DNA of 64,000 nucleotides from an uncultured Mollicutes bacterium (GTDB lineage Bacteria; Bacillota_I; Bacilli_A; Acholeplasmatales; Anaeroplasmataceae), in NCBI GenBank assembly GCA_900540175.1, contig UQFG01000004.1:49335-113334 (forward strand). Direction: 5' to 3'. The translations under genes and the position numbers were made by a program. Within the stretch, counting starts at the first letter, position 1. Each line of letters opens with the position of its first letter. The notes beneath the pieces are model-generated. The model was not told the DNA's origin and did no database searches. It saw only the letters and a program-made list of their open reading frames with translations. Below are positions 1 through 8,508 of this stretch, in pieces.

Positions 1-537
1 TGCTATTTATGTGCTAGGATGCGAAGAGGCGTTCTCTATAAAAACGCTTTGGAACTGGGCTGCAATAAAATCGCGCTCGGTCATCATTTTGACGATGTGA
101 TCGAAACAACGCTGATGTCTGTTTTTTACAATGGTCGTTTTCAGTCGATGATGCCGAAAGTCAAAAGTCTGAATTTTGACAATATGGAACTCATTCGCCC
201 CCTTTATTACATTCATGAAAAAGACATTTTAGCTTGGAAAAATTATCACCAGTTGACTTTTTTACAGTGTGCCTGCCGTTTGACGGCCGATTCGGCGGAT
301 TATGAAACAGGAGCGATGGATTCCAAGCGCAAAGAAATGAAAGAACTGGTTAAAAGTTTAAAAAAAATCAATCCGAATGTCGATCAAAATATTTTTATGG
401 CCCATCACAATGTCAATTTAAATACGTGTTGCGCATTTACGTTTGGGGATAAAAAATATTCTTTTTTAGATTATTACGATCAGGAGGAAGAAGATGGAAC
501 AACGTTCGATTCCGTTATTAGGGGAAAAAACAATTGA
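1..537 (+). CDS. TtcA-like tRNA 2-thiolation ATPase, 5'-truncated by the window edge
   Basis: The reading frame is open from base 1, so the true start lies outside the window and 178 residues are visible. It begins with CYLCARMRRG, the Cys-x2-Cys motif found in the middle of TtcA/TilS-type PP-loop ATPases, followed by LGHHFDDVIETTLMS and, later, CAC. These motifs are known from enzymes that adenylate and thiolate a tRNA base (s2C32 in TtcA) using an iron-sulfur cluster; the ATP-binding SGGxDS loop would lie upstream. The stop overlaps the next gene by 44 nt, suggesting translational coupling. The exact tRNA target cannot be told from this fragment. Confidence 0.8.
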   Translation, partial: CYLCARMRRGVLYKNALELGCNKIALGHHFDDVIETTLMSVFYNGRFQSMMPKVKSLNFDNMELIRPLYYIHEKDILAWKNYHQLTFLQCACRLTADSADYETGAMDSKRKEMKELVKSLKKINPNVDQNIFMAHHNVNLNTCCAFTFGDKKYSFLDYYDQEEEDGTTFDSVIRGKNN

Positions 538-2017
538 ACAATTAAAGAAAACGCATGTGGCTGTTTTCGGTTTGGGCGGTGTCGGTAGTTTTGCCGTGGA
601 AGCCTTGGTTCGACAAGGGGTTGGTTGTTTTTCGTTGATCGATTACGACATCATCAACGAAAGCAATCTCAATCGTCAACTGATCGCGTTGACCTCTACG
701 TTATCGAAACTCAAAACGAAAGTTACGGAAAGTCGTATTTTGGATATCAATCCCAATGCGGTTGTAAAAACATATCCCATTCGAATCACCGCGGATAATT
801 TGGATCAAATTGATCTATATTCGGTGGATTACGTATTGGACTGTATGGACGATGTGGCTGCCAAACTGGTGGTCATCGAACGGGCCAAACAATACGATAT
901 TGAAGTCATTTCCTGTATGGGAACGGGAAATAAATTGGATCCGTCTTTATTTGTCATCTCGGATATTTCCAAATCGTCGGTTTGTCCGCTGGCCAAAAAG
1001 ATGCGACTGGCGTTGCGAAAGAAAAACATTCAGCATGTTAAAGTGTTGTATTCTCTAGAACAACCTCATCCGGTCGGTGATTTTATCGCTTCGGTTTCGT
1101 TTGTGCCGTCGGTGGCGGGTCTTTTGCTTGCAAGAGAAATCATATTGTCCGTGCGGCGAAAGACGCTTCAAACAAAAATCAATCTCGTGCTGGAAGGCGG
1201 CGGGATGAAGGGGGTTTATACGGCCGGTGTATTGGATTTTTTCTTAGACGAAGAGATTACGTTTGATGCTGTTTACGGTGTTTCGGCCGGTGCTTGCTGT
1301 GCCTGCAGTTATCTATCCAAACAAAAAGGCAGAAGTTACCATTCCATGACCGATTATATCGGCGATCCGGATTATGCTTCCAAGCGCAGCCTGACCAAAA
1401 CCGGTAATTATTTCAATAAGGATTTTATTTACCGAAGACTTCCGGATGAATTGTTGCCGTTTGATTATAAGACCGCTTTTGAAAATCCATGCAAACTGTA
1501 TGCAACGGTAACCAACGTGGAAACCGGAAAAGCGGAATATCATCTTTGTTTGGATTACCATAAAGATATTGAGTATGTCTGTGCTTCGTCCAGTTTGCCG
1601 TTGTTATCGGAAATTCAGACCATTGACGGAAAAAGTTATTTAGACGGCGGATTAAGCGATGCCATTCCGTTTCAGGAAGCAAAGAAAAATGCGTCTAAAT
1701 GCGTGGTTGTTTTAACCAAACCGGCCCATTATCAAAGTACCAAACAAAATGCCGTTTTGCTGCGGGCGATGAAAATCAAATACCACCGCTATCCCAATTT
1801 GCTGAAAACCATCGAAAACCGTCATGTGGCGTACAATCAGAGTTTAAGTCAAATCGAACATAGTAAGGATGCGTTTGTAATCCGTCCTTCAAAAGATCTG
1901 GTAATCGACCGATTGGAAAGCGATCCGGTCAAATTGAAAGCGTTGTATGACCTGGGTTATCAGGATGCTTCGGATCTAAAAGAAGAATTAATGACTTTTT
2001 TGAAACGATCCGATTGA
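494..2017 (+). CDS. TcdA/ThiF-type E1-like enzyme fused to a patatin-like phospholipase
   Basis: Single uninterrupted 507-residue frame starting at an ATG behind AGGAGG (482-487). Residues 1 to about 228 match the TcdA/HesA/MoeB/ThiF family: the nucleotide-binding VFGLGGVGS, then SNLNRQ, SVCPLAKKMR and LYSLEQPHP, as in the tRNA t6A dehydratase TcdA that makes cyclic t6A. From about residue 230 a patatin domain follows directly: oxyanion loop GGGMKG (235-240), nucleophile GVSAGA (Ser264) and catalytic DGG (Asp384), resembling YjjU/RssA-type bacterial patatins. Both halves look complete and keep key residues. In most genomes these are separate proteins, so the junction is unusual. Joint function is unknown; the patatin half presumably hydrolyses an acyl ester. 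Confidence 0.85.
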   Translation: MEQRSIPLLGEKTIEQLKKTHVAVFGLGGVGSFAVEALVRQGVGCFSLIDYDIINESNLNRQLIALTSTLSKLKTKVTESRILDINPNAVVKTYPIRITADNLDQIDLYSVDYVLDCMDDVAAKLVVIERAKQYDIEVISCMGTGNKLDPSLFVISDISKSSVCPLAKKMRLALRKKNIQHVKVLYSLEQPHPVGDFIASVSFVPSVAGLLLAREIILSVRRKTLQTKINLVLEGGGMKGVYTAGVLDFFLDEEITFDAVYGVSAGACCACSYLSKQKGRSYHSMTDYIGDPDYASKRSLTKTGNYFNKDFIYRRLPDELLPFDYKTAFENPCKLYATVTNVETGKAEYHLCLDYHKDIEYVCASSSLPLLSEIQTIDGKSYLDGGLSDAIPFQEAKKNASKCVVVLTKPAHYQSTKQNAVLLRAMKIKYHRYPNLLKTIENRHVAYNQSLSQIEHSKDAFVIRPSKDLVIDRLESDPVKLKALYDLGYQDASDLKEELMTFLKRSD

Positions 2018-2027
2018 AATTCGGGGG

Positions 2028-2056
2028 TTGCAATTTTTATTTTTTTGTGGTAGGAT
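2028..2056 (+). promoter_or_regulatory. Promoter of the pyr operon
   Basis: TTGCAA at 2028-2033, a 17-nt spacer, then TAGGAT at 2051-2056. It sits just downstream of the stop of the fusion gene and just upstream of the PyrR-type leader. Confidence 0.6.
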
Positions 2057-2066
2057 AAAAAGCGGT

Positions 2067-2174
2067 AAAACTTTAAGATAGTCCAGAGAGGCTAACAAGA
2101 AATCAATTATTTGTCATAGGAATGTTACAAATCTAGTTTTCTAGTCTTTTTGGATTGGAAAACTATTTTTTTTC
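2067..2174 (+). promoter_or_regulatory. PyrR-type attenuator leader of the pyr operon
   Basis: The leader contains AGTCCAGAGAGGCT (about 2080-2093), the conserved loop of the PyrR-binding anti-antiterminator known from Bacillus pyr leaders. Downstream is an intrinsic terminator: TAGTTTTC (2134-2141) pairs with GAAAACTA (2158-2165), followed by eight T (2166-2173), just ahead of the pyrB ribosome site. AAAACT (2067-2072) can pair with AGTTTT (2135-2140) as a candidate antiterminator. By analogy, PyrR with UMP would free the terminator when pyrimidines are plentiful. No pyrR lies in this window, so it must be encoded elsewhere. Confidence 0.85.
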
Positions 2175-2188
2175 GGAGGAAAAAGAAG

Positions 2189-3061
2189 ATGAACGGTTTG
2201 TTGACGTTAACAGATTTGACAACAGAAAAAATGCTGGATCTGATCGATTTGGCTTTAGAAATGAAAAAAGGGTTGAAAATCTCTTATCCCGATAAGAAGA
2301 TGGCAACTCTTTTTTTTGAAAATTCAACCCGAACGCACTATTCGTTTATTTCGGCCATGCATCAACTGGATATTAAAGTGGTCGACGTGAATACGGCATG
2401 TTCGTCCATCCAAAAAGGCGAAACGCTGTATGATACAGTGCGGACGTTAGAAGCATTGGGAATGGATGGTGTTGTAATCCGTCATCCCCAAGATCAGTAT
2501 TTCAAAGCGTTGGAAAAAATCAAGATTCCGATCTTTAACGGCGGGGACGGTAAAAGCCATCATCCGACGCAAAGTTTATTGGATTTGATGACCATTTATG
2601 AAGAATTCGGTCATTTTGAAGGACTTCGGTGTTGTATCATCGGCGATATTGCCCATTCGCGGGTGGCCCATACCAATATTGAAGTGATGAAACGGTTGAA
2701 CATGGAGGTTTTCATTTCCGGTCCGAAAGAATTTGATGACGGATGTGCTCCGTTTATTCCTTTTGAAGAAGCGCTTTTAACCAGTGATGTCGTGATGCTG
2801 CTTCGGATTCAATTCGAACGTCACGAAAAAAAGATGAATCTCAGCAAAGAAGAATACCATCAAGCCTTCGGTTTAACGGAACAAAACGTATCTAAGATGA
2901 AAGAAAATGCCATTATCTTGCATCCGGCACCGGTCAATCGCGGCATTGAGATAGCCGATGCGGTGGTTGAATGTGCTAAAAGTCGAATTTACCGACAAAT
3001 GGAAAACGGCGTCTGGATCCGCATGGCGGTTCTTTCGAGGGGATTGGAAGGAAAATTATGA
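2189..3061 (+). CDS. pyrB: Aspartate carbamoyltransferase catalytic subunit
   Basis: Joins carbamoyl phosphate and aspartate to carbamoyl aspartate, the committed step of UMP synthesis. The 290-residue protein has the carbamoyl-phosphate site FFENSTRTHYSF near its N-terminus, the KGETLYDTV loop, and the C-terminal HPAPVNRGIEI of the family. The start is the ATG at 2189, preceded by CGGAGGA at a good distance; an upstream in-frame start lies inside the attenuator terminator and is unlikely. It is the first gene of the operon and overlaps pyrC by ATGA. No regulatory pyrI is present, as usual in Bacillota. Confidence 0.95.
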   Translation: MNGLLTLTDLTTEKMLDLIDLALEMKKGLKISYPDKKMATLFFENSTRTHYSFISAMHQLDIKVVDVNTACSSIQKGETLYDTVRTLEALGMDGVVIRHPQDQYFKALEKIKIPIFNGGDGKSHHPTQSLLDLMTIYEEFGHFEGLRCCIIGDIAHSRVAHTNIEVMKRLNMEVFISGPKEFDDGCAPFIPFEEALLTSDVVMLLRIQFERHEKKMNLSKEEYHQAFGLTEQNVSKMKENAIILHPAPVNRGIEIADAVVECAKSRIYRQMENGVWIRMAVLSRGLEGKL

Positions 3062-4272
3062 TTACGATTCAAAACGGTTGGATTATAGAAAACAATCAAT
3101 TGGTTCAAAAAGATATATGGATTGATGATGGAATCCTTCTTCGAGTTGGTCGGGATCTGCCACCCAAAGGAGAAGTTTTGGATGCTTCCGGTTGTTTGGT
3201 GATGCCGGGTGGAACCGATGTGCATGTGCATTTGCGGCAACCCGGTTTTGATTGGAAAGAAACCATTCGAAGTGGGACGATGGCTGCGGCCAAAGGTGGA
3301 ATCACCAGTGTTATGGCCATGCCGAATTTGATTCCGTGTCCGGATTGTAAAGAACATCTGCAAAGGGAATTGGACTGGATCCAAAAAGATGCCGTGGTTC
3401 ATGTTTATCCGTATGGTGCGGTAACGGTCCGTCAAGAAGGAACGCATCTTTCGGATATTGCATCTTTAAAAGATTTTGTTTTGGCTTTATCCGATGACGG
3501 AATGGGCATTCAAGACATGGCTTTATTGGAACAAGCGATGATGCTTTGCAAAAAGTACGATTTATTGATTGCTTCGCATGCCGAAGATAAAAAAGGCGGT
3601 CAAAGTAAAGAAGGCGAATATGTTGCCGTTGCAAGAGAAATTGAGTTGGCTAAAAAAATCGGATGTCGTTATCATTTTTGTCATCTTTCGACCAAAGAAG
3701 CATTGGAGATGGTCCGGCAAGCCCACATCGAAGGTTATACCAATATCACGTGCGAGGTTACGCCACATCATTTGTTTTTAAACGAGGAAATGATTGAAGA
3801 CGGCAATTGGAAAATGAATCCGCCGCTACGCTTAGAAGAAGACAGAATGCATACCGTTTCAGCCCTGTTGGATCAAACGGCATGTTGTGTTGCTTCGGAT
3901 CATGCTCCGCATACCGAAGAAGAAAAAAATCGTCCGTATGAAAAATGTTTAAACGGCATTATCGGTCTTGAAACGATGATTCCACTGGTGTATACGGAAC
4001 TGATTCATTCTAAGAAAGCTTCTTTGGACGACTTGATTAGGTGGTTTGTCGATGCGCCGAGAAAGTTATTCGGGTTGGATGAACGCAAAATCGAGGAAGG
4101 TTATCCGGCTGATTTGGCCGTATTGGATATTACGCATGAAAGAGTTTTTCAAAAAGATGAGATTCTGTCGATGGGAAAAAACAGTCCGTTTATCGGGCGA
4201 AAATTATACGGCTTTGCCATCTATACCTTGGTAGACGGAAAAATAGTATATCGGAGGAAAGAAAGATCATGA
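3058..4272 (+). CDS. pyrC: Dihydroorotase, class I
   Basis: Cyclises carbamoyl aspartate to dihydroorotate. The 404-residue protein shows the metal-binding HVHLRQPG (HxH), SDDGMG at the position of the bridging Asp of class I enzymes, SHAEDKK, and ASDHAPHT near the C-terminal third, all typical of the amidohydrolase fold. It overlaps the end of pyrB and the start of carA by 4 nt each, indicating tight translational coupling. Nothing looks degenerate. Confidence 0.95.
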   Translation: MITIQNGWIIENNQLVQKDIWIDDGILLRVGRDLPPKGEVLDASGCLVMPGGTDVHVHLRQPGFDWKETIRSGTMAAAKGGITSVMAMPNLIPCPDCKEHLQRELDWIQKDAVVHVYPYGAVTVRQEGTHLSDIASLKDFVLALSDDGMGIQDMALLEQAMMLCKKYDLLIASHAEDKKGGQSKEGEYVAVAREIELAKKIGCRYHFCHLSTKEALEMVRQAHIEGYTNITCEVTPHHLFLNEEMIEDGNWKMNPPLRLEEDRMHTVSALLDQTACCVASDHAPHTEEEKNRPYEKCLNGIIGLETMIPLVYTELIHSKKASLDDLIRWFVDAPRKLFGLDERKIEEGYPADLAVLDITHERVFQKDEILSMGKNSPFIGRKLYGFAIYTLVDGKIVYRRKERS

Positions 4273-5357
4273 AAAGAAAATTGGTATTGGAAAACGGTCT
4301 TGTTTTTAAAGGCATCGGCTTTGGCAGTATGCAAGAAGCAGTGGCCGTATTGGAATTGAATTATGCAATGGTCGGATATCAGGAAATATTATCCGATCCG
4401 GCCTCTTACAACAAAATGATTTGCATGACGTATCCGCTTATCGGGAATTACGGTGTAACGGACGAAGATTTTGAATCGAAAAAATTAACGGTTCGGGCTT
4501 TGGTTGTTCGGCAGTATCACGATGAACCGTCGAATTTTCGTTCAACCGAAACGTTACAGGAAGCGATGGAAGAAAACGGAGTGGTCGGGATCGCGGAAGT
4601 AGATACTCGAATGATTGCCCGCATCATTCGGCAAGAAGGAAGAATGAAAGCCTTGATTTGCGATGAAGAAGTACCGTTTGAGCAATCTATGGAAAAGTTG
4701 GCGAGTTACCAAGACCAACCTTCTTTTAATCAATCCCTTGCTGCCGGTAAAATGCGTCAGGTAAGAACGGCCAATCCGCTTTATACGGTGGTGGTTGTCG
4801 ATTACGGTGTTCCAAATTCGTTAATTCGACAACTGAATCGACTGGGATGTAATGTTGTGATCGTAGGTGTAAATACCGATATTCAAACTATTTTAGATGT
4901 CAAACCGGACGGCATCATCTTATCGGATGGTCCAACGAAAGCATCTGACGATGTGGAATGGATTCGGCAACTGTGTCGGAAAAAGCAAACCGTTCCGCTT
5001 CTTGGAATCGGCTTGGGTGCTTGCAAGATTGCCTTGGCATTCGGTGCATCGATTCAGCCTTTAACCAGTGGAAAGCATGGCTCGAATCATCCGGTTCTAA
5101 GGTTGGATCAGGATAAAATATGGATCGCCACGCAAAACAGCAATGTCGGAGTTTGCGAGGATGACCTTCAAAAAACATCGTTGACGATAACGCATCGCGA
5201 TTTGACCGACCATTCGGTTTTGGGATTTTCCGAAACGGATCAGATGATTTACGGACTTTTGTTTGATCCGGATTGGTCGAATGAACCGAAAGAAGAATGG
5301 TGGGCTGCAGTAAGCAAAAGAAAGGGTGAACACAATGCCAAAAAGAACCGATATTAA
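4269..5357 (+). CDS. carA: Carbamoyl-phosphate synthase small subunit with a catalytically dead glutaminase site
   Basis: The N-terminal half is a recognisable CarA (MVGYQEILSDP, TYPLIGNYGV, DTRMIARIIR) and the length (362 residues) is normal. The C-terminal class I glutamine amidotransferase domain keeps the fold landmarks GSNHPV and THRDL, but the nucleophile elbow GICLGHQ reads GIGLGACK: Gly248 stands where the catalytic Cys belongs. The catalytic His and Glu of HPEAS are replaced in FDPDWS (Asp333, Asp335), NGPGDP reads DGPTKA, and QNHG reads QNSN. By family knowledge such a subunit could not hydrolyse glutamine. The frame is intact and embedded in the operon, so it is not simple decay. 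I infer a structural role with ammonia as the nitrogen donor. Confidence 0.9.
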   Translation: MKRKLVLENGLVFKGIGFGSMQEAVAVLELNYAMVGYQEILSDPASYNKMICMTYPLIGNYGVTDEDFESKKLTVRALVVRQYHDEPSNFRSTETLQEAMEENGVVGIAEVDTRMIARIIRQEGRMKALICDEEVPFEQSMEKLASYQDQPSFNQSLAAGKMRQVRTANPLYTVVVVDYGVPNSLIRQLNRLGCNVVIVGVNTDIQTILDVKPDGIILSDGPTKASDDVEWIRQLCRKKQTVPLLGIGLGACKIALAFGASIQPLTSGKHGSNHPVLRLDQDKIWIATQNSNVGVCEDDLQKTSLTITHRDLTDHSVLGFSETDQMIYGLLFDPDWSNEPKEEWWAAVSKRKGEHNAKKNRY

Positions 5358-8300
5358 AAAGATCCTAGTGATCGGAAGCGGTCCGATCGTCATCGGGCAG
5401 GCAGCGGAATTCGATTATGCCGGAACGCAAGCTTGTCTGGCTTTAAAAGAAGAAGGCTATGAGGTCGTGTTGGTCAATTCCAATCCGGCGACGATTATGA
5501 CCGATACGAAAATAGCCGATAAAATTTATATGGAACCGTTGGATTTGGAACATGTGGCTAAAATCATACGGTATGAACGTCCCGATGGGTTGATTTGTTC
5601 GATCGGCGGTCAAACTGGACTGAATCTGGGAATGCAACTTTATAAAAAAGGTATCTTGGATGAATGTGGTGTCAAACTGCTCGGGACCGGTTATGAGGCC
5701 ATTTGCCGGGCCGAAGATCGGGAATTGTTTAAAGAACTTTGTCAGGAAATTCATGAACCGGTCATCGAAAGTCAGATAGCAACGACTTTGGAACAGATTC
5801 TTGCCGCTGCCGATTCGATCGGCTATCCGGTTATTTTAAGACCGGCATTCACACTAGGTGGAACTGGCGGTGGCTTTGCCGATTGCCGGGAAGAATTGCT
5901 GCCACTGGCCAAAAATGCCCTTAAGATGTCTCCGGTATCACAGGTTTTGGTTGAAAAATCCATCCGGGGATACAAAGAAATCGAGTTTGAGGTTTTACGG
6001 GATCAAAACGATACGGCGATTTCCGTCTGCTGTATGGAAAATGTCGATCCGGTTGGAATTCATACCGGGGACAGTATTGTGGTTGCTCCATCTCAAACGC
6101 TGACGTATCCTGAATATCAAATGCTTAGAAAGGCGGCCCTTAAAATCATTCGGGCATTGAAATTAGAAGGCGGTTGCAATATTCAGTTTGCTTTGGATCC
6201 GTATTCGTTTCAATATTATGTCATTGAAGTCAATCCGCGGGTATCGCGTTCTTCGGCATTGGCTTCCAAAGCCTCCGGGTATCCGATTGCGCGCGTGTCG
6301 GCTAAAATCGCCTGTGGTTTACGGCTCGATGAAATTCAGTTGTCTATGAAACCGGCTTGTTTCGAACCGACGCTGGATTATGTGGTTGTAAAGGTTCCTC
6401 GTTTTCCGTTTGATAAATTTGCCGATGCCAATCGGAGTTTGTCGACGCAGATGAAAGCAACCGGCGAAGTTATGTCGATCGGAAGAACTTTTGAGGAAGC
6501 TTTGTTAAAAGCGATCCGTTCGTTGGAATGCGGCATCGACCATTTGGAATTGGCTTTTTTGAAAGATAAAAGCCCGGCTTTTTTGATGGATTTGATTCGC
6601 CGGCATACCGATGAACGGTTGTATGCGATTGCCGAGGCACTTCGAAAAGGTGTTCGAGCAGAAGACATCTACGATGAAACCAAAATCGACCGGTTCTTCT
6701 TATCTAAAATCCAGACGATCCTGCAGGTAGAAGAACAACTGAAAAACAATCCCTGGGATAAAGAAATTTTCTTGACGGCCAAACGATGCGGTTTTTCCGA
6801 TTCTTATATTGCCCGTTCTTACGGTGTTTCTTTTCAAGAGATCTACGATTATAGAAGAAAAAATAAGCTTTATCCCGTTTATAAAATGATCGATTCTTGT
6901 GCCAATGAATTTGCAGGGAATATTCCGTACTTTTATTCCACGTATGAATGGGAAAACGAATCCAAACGAAGCTTGAGAAAAAAGATTGTGGTGTTGGGAT
7001 CGGGGCCCATTCGAATCGGGCAGGGAATCGAATTCGATTATACGACCGTTCATGCGATTTGGGCGATTCAGGAGGCCGGATTTGAGGCGATTATCATCAA
7101 TAATAATCCGGAAACCGTTTCAACCGATTATACCGTTTCGGATAAACTTTATTTTGAACCGTTGACTTTTGAAGATGTGATGAATGTGATCGATTTGGAA
7201 CAACCCGAAGGAGTCATCGTGGCTTTAGGTGGTCAAACCGCAATTGGATTGGCTTCGCTTTTAAGTCAGGCCGGTGTCCGAATTTTCGGATCGTCTTCTG
7301 GCAGTATCGAGTTGGCAGAAGATCGGCAATTGTTTGAAAAAGCGATGGAAGAAATTCAAATTCCCATGCCGAAAGGAAAGGGTGTTTTCGATGTGGCATC
7401 GGCGCTTGCGGTTGCCAAAGAAATTACCTATCCGGTTTTGGTAAGGCCGTCGTTTGTTTTGGGTGGACGGATGATGCATCTTGTGTATGATGAAGAATCG
7501 CTGAAACAAAAAGTCGAAGAGGCCCTACATTTGGACAGTCGGTATCCGGTTTTGATCGATAAATATATTTTGGGACAGGAATGTGAAGTCGATGCGATTT
7601 GCGACGGAAGTGATGTTTTCATTCCGGGAATTATGGAACACATCGAACGAACAGGTGTTCATAGCGGGGACAGTATGTCGGTTTATCCGCCTTATTCGTT
7701 GAAAGATGAAGTGATCGCAACCATTGTAGAACAGACAAGGAAGATCGGGTTGAAATTACAGATGATCGGACTTTATAATATTCAATTCATTATCGATGCC
7801 AACAAGCAGGTTTATGTCATTGAAGTCAATCCGAGGTCCAGTCGGACGGTTCCCTTTTTAGCCAAAGCTACCGGTCTTCCGATTGCCAATCTTGCAACCA
7901 AAGTTATGCTTGGCTATTCGCTCAAACAATTGGGATATGTCGGACTTTATCCGAATCGGAAACGGTGGTATGTCAAATCTCCGACGTTCTCTTTCAGTAA
8001 AATTTCGGGAATGGATGTTGTTTTATCACCGGAAATGAAATCGACCGGAGAAGCCATCGGATATGATTATTCGTTGAATCGGGCCCTTTATAAATCGTTG
8101 CGGGCTTCCGGTGTTCGGGTGTCTAATTACGGAACGGTTTTGGCGACCATCGCCGATGCGGATAAGCAAGCGGCCCTACCACTCATCAAACGGTTTTACG
8201 ATTTGGGATTTAATATTGAAGCAACCAAAGGAACGGCGTTGTTTTTGAAAGAAAACGGTATTAAAACCAGAATCAAGAAAAAAATTTCCGAAGGAAGCGA

Positions 8301-8508
8301 CGAAATTTTGGAATCCATTAAAAAAGGCTATGTGACCTATGTGATCAATACGGCAAGTGAACGCGATTCGTTAATGGATGGTAAAATCATCCGTCGGGCC
8401 GCAATTGACAATAATGTGGCTGTATTTACATGCTTGGATACGGTTTTGGTACTTTTAAATGTGTTGGAAGAAATGACCATGCGCATTTCTTTGATCGATG
8501 AGGAGTAA
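5335..8508 (+). CDS. carB: Carbamoyl-phosphate synthase large subunit
   Basis: Makes carbamoyl phosphate from bicarbonate, ammonia and two ATP. At 1057 residues it is full length, with the two homologous ATP-grasp halves: KILVIGSGPIVIGQ near the N-terminus and KIVVLGSGPIRIGQ near residue 555. FEVNPRVSRSSALASKA-type and EVNPRSSRTVPFLAKAT metal/ATP motifs occur in the respective halves, and a C-terminal MGS-like allosteric domain follows (KGTALFLKENGI). The start is taken at ATG 5335 (MPKRTDIKK, standard for the family) rather than GTG 5326. It overlaps carA by 23 nt. No obvious loss of key residues is seen, in contrast to its CarA partner. Confidence 0.96.
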   Translation: MPKRTDIKKILVIGSGPIVIGQAAEFDYAGTQACLALKEEGYEVVLVNSNPATIMTDTKIADKIYMEPLDLEHVAKIIRYERPDGLICSIGGQTGLNLGMQLYKKGILDECGVKLLGTGYEAICRAEDRELFKELCQEIHEPVIESQIATTLEQILAAADSIGYPVILRPAFTLGGTGGGFADCREELLPLAKNALKMSPVSQVLVEKSIRGYKEIEFEVLRDQNDTAISVCCMENVDPVGIHTGDSIVVAPSQTLTYPEYQMLRKAALKIIRALKLEGGCNIQFALDPYSFQYYVIEVNPRVSRSSALASKASGYPIARVSAKIACGLRLDEIQLSMKPACFEPTLDYVVVKVPRFPFDKFADANRSLSTQMKATGEVMSIGRTFEEALLKAIRSLECGIDHLELAFLKDKSPAFLMDLIRRHTDERLYAIAEALRKGVRAEDIYDETKIDRFFLSKIQTILQVEEQLKNNPWDKEIFLTAKRCGFSDSYIARSYGVSFQEIYDYRRKNKLYPVYKMIDSCANEFAGNIPYFYSTYEWENESKRSLRKKIVVLGSGPIRIGQGIEFDYTTVHAIWAIQEAGFEAIIINNNPETVSTDYTVSDKLYFEPLTFEDVMNVIDLEQPEGVIVALGGQTAIGLASLLSQAGVRIFGSSSGSIELAEDRQLFEKAMEEIQIPMPKGKGVFDVASALAVAKEITYPVLVRPSFVLGGRMMHLVYDEESLKQKVEEALHLDSRYPVLIDKYILGQECEVDAICDGSDVFIPGIMEHIERTGVHSGDSMSVYPPYSLKDEVIATIVEQTRKIGLKLQMIGLYNIQFIIDANKQVYVIEVNPRSSRTVPFLAKATGLPIANLATKVMLGYSLKQLGYVGLYPNRKRWYVKSPTFSFSKISGMDVVLSPEMKSTGEAIGYDYSLNRALYKSLRASGVRVSNYGTVLATIADADKQAALPLIKRFYDLGFNIEATKGTALFLKENGIKTRIKKKISEGSDEILESIKKGYVTYVINTASERDSLMDGKIIRRAAIDNNVAVFTCLDTVLVLLNVLEEMTMRISLIDEE

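Noticed and set aside
494..2017. CBASS-like defence system, because E1-like and patatin domains occur there (Cap2, CapV)
   Set aside because: No CD-NTase or Cap3 gene is present; the E1-like half matches TcdA and the patatin half the YjjU/RssA housekeeping type.
5326..5334. GTG start of carB
   Set aside because: It overlaps the presumed ribosome site; ATG 5335 gives the standard MPKRTDIKK start.
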